Source: Candidatus Nitrosopolaris nunavutensis
GTDB lineage: Archaea > Thermoproteota > Nitrososphaeria > Nitrososphaerales > Nitrososphaeraceae
Assembly: GCA_002501855.1 (NCBI GenBank)
Contig: DAOM01000133.1
Coordinates: forward strand, 3,118 to 13,242
Direction of reading: 5' to 3'
Length of the DNA: 10,125 bases
Positions 7,662 through 10,125 of the stretch are shown here, in pieces; positions within the stretch are counted from its first letter, which is position 1; each line of letters opens with the position of its first letter. The translations under genes were made by a program, and so were the position numbers. The notes beneath the pieces were generated by a model. The model did no database searches and had not been told where the DNA came from. It saw only the letters and a list, made by a program, of their open reading frames with translations.

Positions 7662-7949
7662 TCAATATCCACTTGAACTACTCGAGATTCCTGAGCTCTG
7701 TGAGCTATGATGTGAGTGACCGATAGATGATCCATGATGGTGAGTATGGCTAGGGCTACTACTGGTACTATTACTGCTATTAGTCGAGTTGGTAATACTA
7801 CTTATTGAGTTGTTCGTATTGACTTGACCGTGATGATGATGGTGGGTGTTGATCTTAGCAGCGAAAGTGTTTGACGTCAGAAGCGTTGACGTTGTCATTC
7901 CTACTGCCAAAATGGCGATTATAGACAATGTTCTCGCAGTTATATTCAT
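7662..7949 (-). CDS. Secreted His/Ser/Asn-rich protein, possible metal binder
   Basis: A 95-residue protein with a Sec signal peptide: Asn-Ile-Thr-Ala-Arg head, hydrophobic core (about 8-26) and a likely cut after TFA (residue 30). The mature part has almost no hydrophobic residues. It has three histidine clusters: five in a row (36-40), HTHHH (68-72) and HSHH (78-81), 12 His in all, linked by Ser/Asn/Thr-rich spacers. Four N-x-S/T sequons (Asn46, 54, 57, 60) could be glycosylated at the cell surface. No Cys is present. Such sequences usually bind zinc, copper, nickel or cobalt; this role is inferred from composition, not homology. ATG 7949 lies 27 bases from a TATA-like box, consistent with a leaderless mRNA. 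A long inverted repeat lies just upstream of that box. The gene stands alone between the amidase gene and an apparently gene-poor stretch. Confidence 0.75.
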   Translation of the reverse strand: MNITARTLSIIAILAVGMTTSTLLTSNTFAAKINTHHHHHGQVNTNNSISSITNSTNSSNSTSSSPSHTHHHGSSIGHSHHSSQSSGISSSSSGY

Positions 7950-7972
7950 TCTACCATCATACGAGAGAAATC

Positions 7973-7982
7973 CTTATACGAG
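7973..7982 (-). promoter_or_regulatory. TATA-like box for the His-rich protein gene
   Basis: The minus strand reads CTCGTATAAG, centred about 27 bases before ATG 7949, the expected spacing for a leaderless archaeal transcript. The inverted repeat at 7994-8039 begins about 12 bases upstream, where archaeal activators and repressors often bind. Confidence 0.42.
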
Positions 7983-7993
7983 ATTAGTTTAAC

Positions 7994-8039
7994 TTCATCA
8001 TAACTAAGTTTGTGGCAATTTTATCTTAGCTATGATGAA
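7994..8039. repeat. Long inverted repeat upstream of the His-rich gene
   Basis: TTCATCATAACTAAG (7994-8008) and CTTAGCTATGATGAA (8025-8039) match as inverted copies in 14 of 15 positions, separated by 16 bases. It lies directly upstream of the TATA-like box of the His-rich gene. It could be a dimeric regulator's operator, or a transcript hairpin from a neighbouring unit. No T-run follows on the plus strand, so a terminator is less likely. Confidence 0.55.
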
Positions 8040-8643
8040 TAGACAGCGACCTAAAGGACTACAAACCAGGGGTGTTGACATTCTGTTCAATTAGGACTTA
8101 TCCGAGAGACTAGGAGCAAAATTCTGAATTCGTCAAGGTCATGAATTCTCATTCTGGATTACTGCATCTGCAGCTTCATCCTGATCTTTTTCGTGTTGAA
8201 ATGGAAATCTAATTTTTGAGATTGCAACCACGCTAAATATAGATACATTGAATGTACAACTAAAACCTTTTTGGCATGCTGCTAGTCTTTTTCACGCAAA
8301 ATGATTCTCCAGGTTCAAAACGTAAACGGTTCAAACTATTAAAATTACGCAGCCATGAATAGGTTTTTGTTGTCTCGAACTTTATATATTCCCTGCGTCT
8401 TAGTTGCTACAATCATTGGGTATTTGAGCTTTGACAGGACGTCATACGACATGGTGATATGTATCGAAACACAGGTAAAAAAAAGTGTATACTCATTATA
8501 GTAAAATAGTCACTTCTAACCAAAGATACTTAGAATCAATAAAACAGCTACATAGTTTTATTTGAGGGAGGCTAAGATAAAGTTTAGTACTAATTTGGGC
8601 TTCTCATAAATAGTTAGTATTCATTTCCTATCTCGGACAACAC
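8040..8643. other. Gene-poor stretch with possible decayed coding segments
   Basis: No clear gene. On the minus strand two overlapping open segments lie in different frames. At 8260-8406 the frame reads EYIKFETTKTYSWLRNFNSL and then RLRFEPGESFC, without a start codon. At 8139-8291 it reads CTFNVSIFSVVAISKIRFPF, then QHEKDQDEAADAVIQNENS and stop. Together they could be one frameshifted small gene, but I recognise no family. A competing plus-strand ORF (8355-8501, 48 codons, MNRFLLSRTLYIPCVLVATI...) has one hydrophobic segment but no well-placed promoter. A direct repeat GGTTCAAA occurs at 8312-8319 and 8328-8335. A minus-strand TATA-like ATATATAAAG lies at 8380-8389. Confidence 0.3.
8605..8614 (+). 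promoter_or_regulatory. TATA-like box for the winged-helix regulator
   Basis: CATAAATAGT is centred about 34 bases before ATG 8644, giving a predicted leader of roughly eight bases. Sequence match only. Confidence 0.3.
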
Positions 8644-8907
8644 ATGAAATGCAGAAGTAGAAGCGACATAGTGGGATTAATTCTAAATGCAGCAAATGGT
8701 GGCGGAGCTACTAAAACAAAGTTAATGTATAGAGCATATCTGTCTTCTGCTCAACTAAGAGAATACCTGGGACTATTAGTGGAAAATGGTTTGATAGAAT
8801 ATGAGGGACATCAAACCTATAGAACAACAGAGAAAGGTATACGTCTATTGCAGATACACGACAAAATGGAAGAACTAGCTCCATTATGCTTCGCAGAAAA
8901 AGCATAG
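8644..8907 (+). CDS. Winged-helix DNA-binding protein, HTH_45 (SSO10a-like) type
   Basis: An 87-residue small regulator. Helix 1 (about 6-18, RSDIVGLILNAAN) is followed by GGGATKTKLMYRA (19-31), the probable recognition helix (34-49, SSAQLREYLGLLVENG), the wing (50-62, LIEYEGHQTYRTT) and a C-terminal helix (63-78, EKGIRLLQIHDKMEEL) that would form the dimer coiled coil. This order and the TKTKLMYRAYLS and YRTTEKG signatures are typical of the HTH_45 winged-helix family abundant in Thaumarchaeota. It probably binds DNA as a dimer in the cytoplasm; its target genes are unknown. It lies 82 bases upstream of the recombinase remnant on the same strand, so it may belong to the same mobile element, though such regulators are also common elsewhere. 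A 35-codon ORF (8886-8993) overlaps its 3' end in another frame. Confidence 0.82.
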   Translation: MKCRSRSDIVGLILNAANGGGATKTKLMYRAYLSSAQLREYLGLLVENGLIEYEGHQTYRTTEKGIRLLQIHDKMEELAPLCFAEKA

Positions 8908-8993
8908 TAAACAAGATAATAGATTATCACGGAACAGGATCCGCCGTTATTATAGTCGAACAATATTTGAGAAGTAGCAATAGCATTAAGTGA
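8886..8993 (+). CDS. Possible 35-codon overlapping ORF
   Basis: ATG 8886 opens a frame reading MLRRKSIVNKIIDYHGTGSA and then VIIVEQYLRSSNSIK, ending at TGA 8991-8993. It overlaps the end of the winged-helix gene by 22 bases and the recombinase GTG by a few. The sequence is not low-complexity and could be a leftover coding fragment or a coupled leader peptide. There is no recognisable family and no ribosome-binding site. Confidence 0.15.
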   Translation: MLRRKSIVNKIIDYHGTGSAVIIVEQYLRSSNSIK

Positions 8994-9544
8994 CTGAAAA
9001 CGAACAAAGGGGAAAAATCATAACAGAATATCGAACTCCGGATAAAAGGGATACTGACTTGGTATTTGCAGTTTATCAAGATAAAAACACACCAAATCCT
9101 GATTCCTTGTATGATGATTTGAGTAAATCATTTGCGAATACATTAGATCGTTCGGGAAAAGGTGATAGGGAAGATGGTAATCAAAGGCGTCGACAAATAA
9201 CTCTTCACTCTTTTAGACGATTCGTGAAAACCACAATATCAGATCTTGGATATGCCGACTTTTCTGAATGGTTTATAGGACATTCTGGTTCTACATATTG
9301 GACAAAGAAAGATTCAGAGAAAGCAGAAATATTTCATAAGATTGAACCTTACTTGACATTTCTAAATATACCACAGTTGGAAAGACAAGGTGCAGATATA
9401 CAAACGAAGGTCGAAGAACTAGAAGAATTAAATCAATCATTAAGAAATCGTGACAAGCTGAAAGATGATGCCATATCGCAATTATCGGATCAGCTTATCG
9501 CATTAACAACTAGATTAGATTCAATCGAAAGACGACAGCGATAG
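8990..9544 (+). CDS. C-terminal catalytic fragment of a tyrosine recombinase (integrase), N-terminally truncated
   Basis: A 184-residue frame from GTG 8990, preceded directly by an in-frame TAA. It contains the second half of a tyrosine recombinase catalytic domain: the H-x-x-R box LHSFRRF (72-78; His73, Arg76), the GHS box (His98), and Tyr103 and Tyr121 as candidate nucleophiles, Tyr121 in the conserved-looking EPYLTFL. Residues 135-184 form a charged coiled coil (VEELEELNQSLRNRDKLKDD), as in thaumarchaeal integrases I recall. These enzymes cut and rejoin DNA at attachment sites. The N-terminal core-binding domain and the first catalytic Arg are missing, so it should not catalyse recombination alone; full proteins are about 300-400 residues. 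I see no tRNA or attachment repeat nearby. It is probably a relic of an integrated element, though a truncated DNA-binding product could still be made. Confidence 0.78.
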   Translation: MTENEQRGKIITEYRTPDKRDTDLVFAVYQDKNTPNPDSLYDDLSKSFANTLDRSGKGDREDGNQRRRQITLHSFRRFVKTTISDLGYADFSEWFIGHSGSTYWTKKDSEKAEIFHKIEPYLTFLNIPQLERQGADIQTKVEELEELNQSLRNRDKLKDDAISQLSDQLIALTTRLDSIERRQR

Positions 9545-9550
9545 GAGATC

Positions 9551-9595
9551 CCTTCTTTCAATGAAGTTTAGCCAGACTGAAGTATCCAAAGAAGG
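9551..9595 (+). repeat. Inverted repeat after the recombinase stop
   Basis: CCTTCTTT (9551-9558) and AAAGAAGG (9588-9595) form perfect 8-bp arms around a 29-base loop, starting seven bases after the stop codon. It could be a 3'-end structure or the edge of a former element. No T-run follows, and the loop is long, so its role is unclear. Confidence 0.3.
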
Positions 9596-9699
9596 CAAGG
9601 TTGTTCATTGTTAGGTGGTGGCTTATTAGTCCATTCGGCATTACTTTCATAACGTCGGACCATAACATCTTAAATTGTACTTACCTGGCCGACAAATAT

Positions 9700-9706
9700 A
9701 AAAAAA
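9700..9706 (-). terminator. Oligo-T terminator of the DUF1059-like gene
   Basis: Seven T in a row on the minus strand, about 10 bases after the TGA of the broken DUF1059-like gene. Its placement supports the inferred gene end. Confidence 0.45.
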
Positions 9707-9715
9707 GTGGAAGTA

Positions 9716-9908
9716 TCATGAGGTCTTTATGAGCTTGCGGAAATGACCAGCATTCTTTGCAATCTCTTCATCCTAAGTTTCTTCTGTATATCCGTGTACT
9801 TCAATTCCGTGTTTCTTTGCGTTTGTAATAATTCTTCCTCAGTTTTACCATACATAATATGGGTACATACCGGGCACCGGCATCTTTGCAGTTTAGGCTT
9901 AAGGTCAT
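9716..9908 (-). pseudogene. DUF1059-like small protein gene with two frameshifts and an internal stop
   Basis: The minus strand from ATG 9908 to TGA 9716 spans 193 bases, the size of a DUF1059 gene of about 64 codons, but no frame stays open. Piecing frames together gives MTLSLNCKDAG, then PVCTHIMYGKTEEELL, then NAKKHGIEVHGYTEET, a TAG, and DEEIAKNAGHFRKLI. The CKDAG start, GKTEEELL centre and KHGIEVHGYTEE are characteristic of the family. The two joins each need one added base, and the TAG sits where a Trp or other codon would be expected. The family's role is unknown; proteins are small and soluble. A promoter, a start-codon dyad and a terminator all remain in place, so only the coding part is damaged. 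No longer functional as read. Confidence 0.65.
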
Positions 9909-9929
9909 AGTATTCCTATGCTATGACCT
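9902..9929 (-). repeat. Dyad symmetry over the DUF1059-like start codon
   Basis: AGGTCATAG (9902-9910) and CTATGACCT (9921-9929) are perfect 9-bp inverted copies around a 10-base spacer. The ATG (9906-9908, minus strand) lies inside one arm, and the predicted start site (about 9924) inside the other. Binding of a dimeric repressor, or an mRNA hairpin hiding the start codon, would both shut the gene down. Confidence 0.55.
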
Positions 9930-10125
9930 GATGATCTCTCTTTCATGTATAAGGCTTTTACTCTCTTTAGTGGAACTCTTTACATGAGCAATCTTCATAG
10001 AGTCTAAAGTGCCGGTTAGCTGCAAAAGTTTATGTTCGGCTGTAGGATAAAAACACAAAAGCCCCTACTTTTTATTTTACTTTCGACAAGTAGTTAGCTG
10101 AGAAGCAAGGGTTAATATTTCCACT
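9930..10125. other. Upstream region of the DUF1059-like gene, no clear gene
   Basis: Contains a minus-strand TATA-like CCTTATACAT (9945-9954) that would start transcription near 9924. A plus-strand terminator-like element lies at 10042-10078: GTAGG pairs with CCTAC (5 bp, long loop) before TTTTTATTTT. A minus-strand open stretch of about 47 codons crosses the area (tail MKIAHVKSSTKESKSLI...) but has no family resemblance. Confidence 0.35.

Noticed and set aside
8312..8335. GGTTCAAA as the T-arm of a tRNA gene or fragment
   Set aside because: Flanking bases do not form the T-stem or acceptor stem, and no anticodon arm is found. No tRNA was seen anywhere in the window.
9561..9614. 17-codon ORF after the recombinase (MKFSQTEVSKEGKVVHC)
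   Set aside because: Too short, no promoter or ribosome-binding site, and lies within the loop region of the inverted repeat.
1..10125. CRISPR array, toxin-antitoxin or other defence system
   Set aside because: No regularly spaced repeats and no nuclease, toxin or defence-type domain seen. The inverted repeats are isolated.

Overview
The window looks like chromosomal DNA of an ammonia-oxidising thaumarchaeon (class Nitrososphaeria), most likely a Nitrososphaera/Nitrosocosmicus-type soil lineage. This is inferred from protein style, not from a marker gene. The DNA is AT-rich, with archaeal TATA-like boxes about 25 bp upstream of several start codons (suggesting leaderless or short-leader mRNAs), oligo-T terminators, an HTH_45-type winged-helix regulator, a thaumarchaeal-style tyrosine recombinase tail, and a small one-helix membrane protein of a kind I associate with Nitrososphaera.

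Layout. 1-97: C-terminal end of a small Gly-rich protein (+) with a hairpin/oligo-T terminator. 347-795: fragments of a Cys-rich, secreted-type protein scattered over two or more frames (+), probably a relic. 931-2193: intact 12-helix MFS transporter (-). 2264-2722: C-terminal remnant of a NitT/TauT-type ABC permease (-). 2833-3380: DUF1697 gene broken by a frameshift (-). 3574-5060: phospholipase C/acid phosphatase-type phosphoesterase broken at three points (+). 5061-5604: no convincing gene. 5605-5841: small membrane protein (-). 6042-7487: intact amidase-signature enzyme (-). 7662-7949: secreted His/Ser/Asn-rich protein (-), with a long inverted repeat upstream. 8040-8643: no clear gene, but decayed-looking open segments. 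8644-8907: winged-helix regulator (+). 8990-9544: catalytic C-terminal part of a tyrosine recombinase with a coiled-coil tail (+), lacking its N-terminal half. 9716-9908: a short DUF1059-like gene (-) broken by two frameshifts and an in-frame stop, with a dyad over its start codon.

Interpretation. No cluster here forms an obvious pathway. Intact genes (MFS, amidase, His-rich protein, small membrane protein, regulator) alternate with at least five broken or truncated genes, beside a recombinase remnant. This resembles an accessory region in decay. The broken genes share one pattern: most frame breaks are explained by loss of one or two bases. That is either real pseudogenisation or local sequence error, and it is the main question to settle. 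I did not find a convincing new multi-gene system. The most distinctive intact element is the secreted polyhistidine protein and its upstream inverted repeat.
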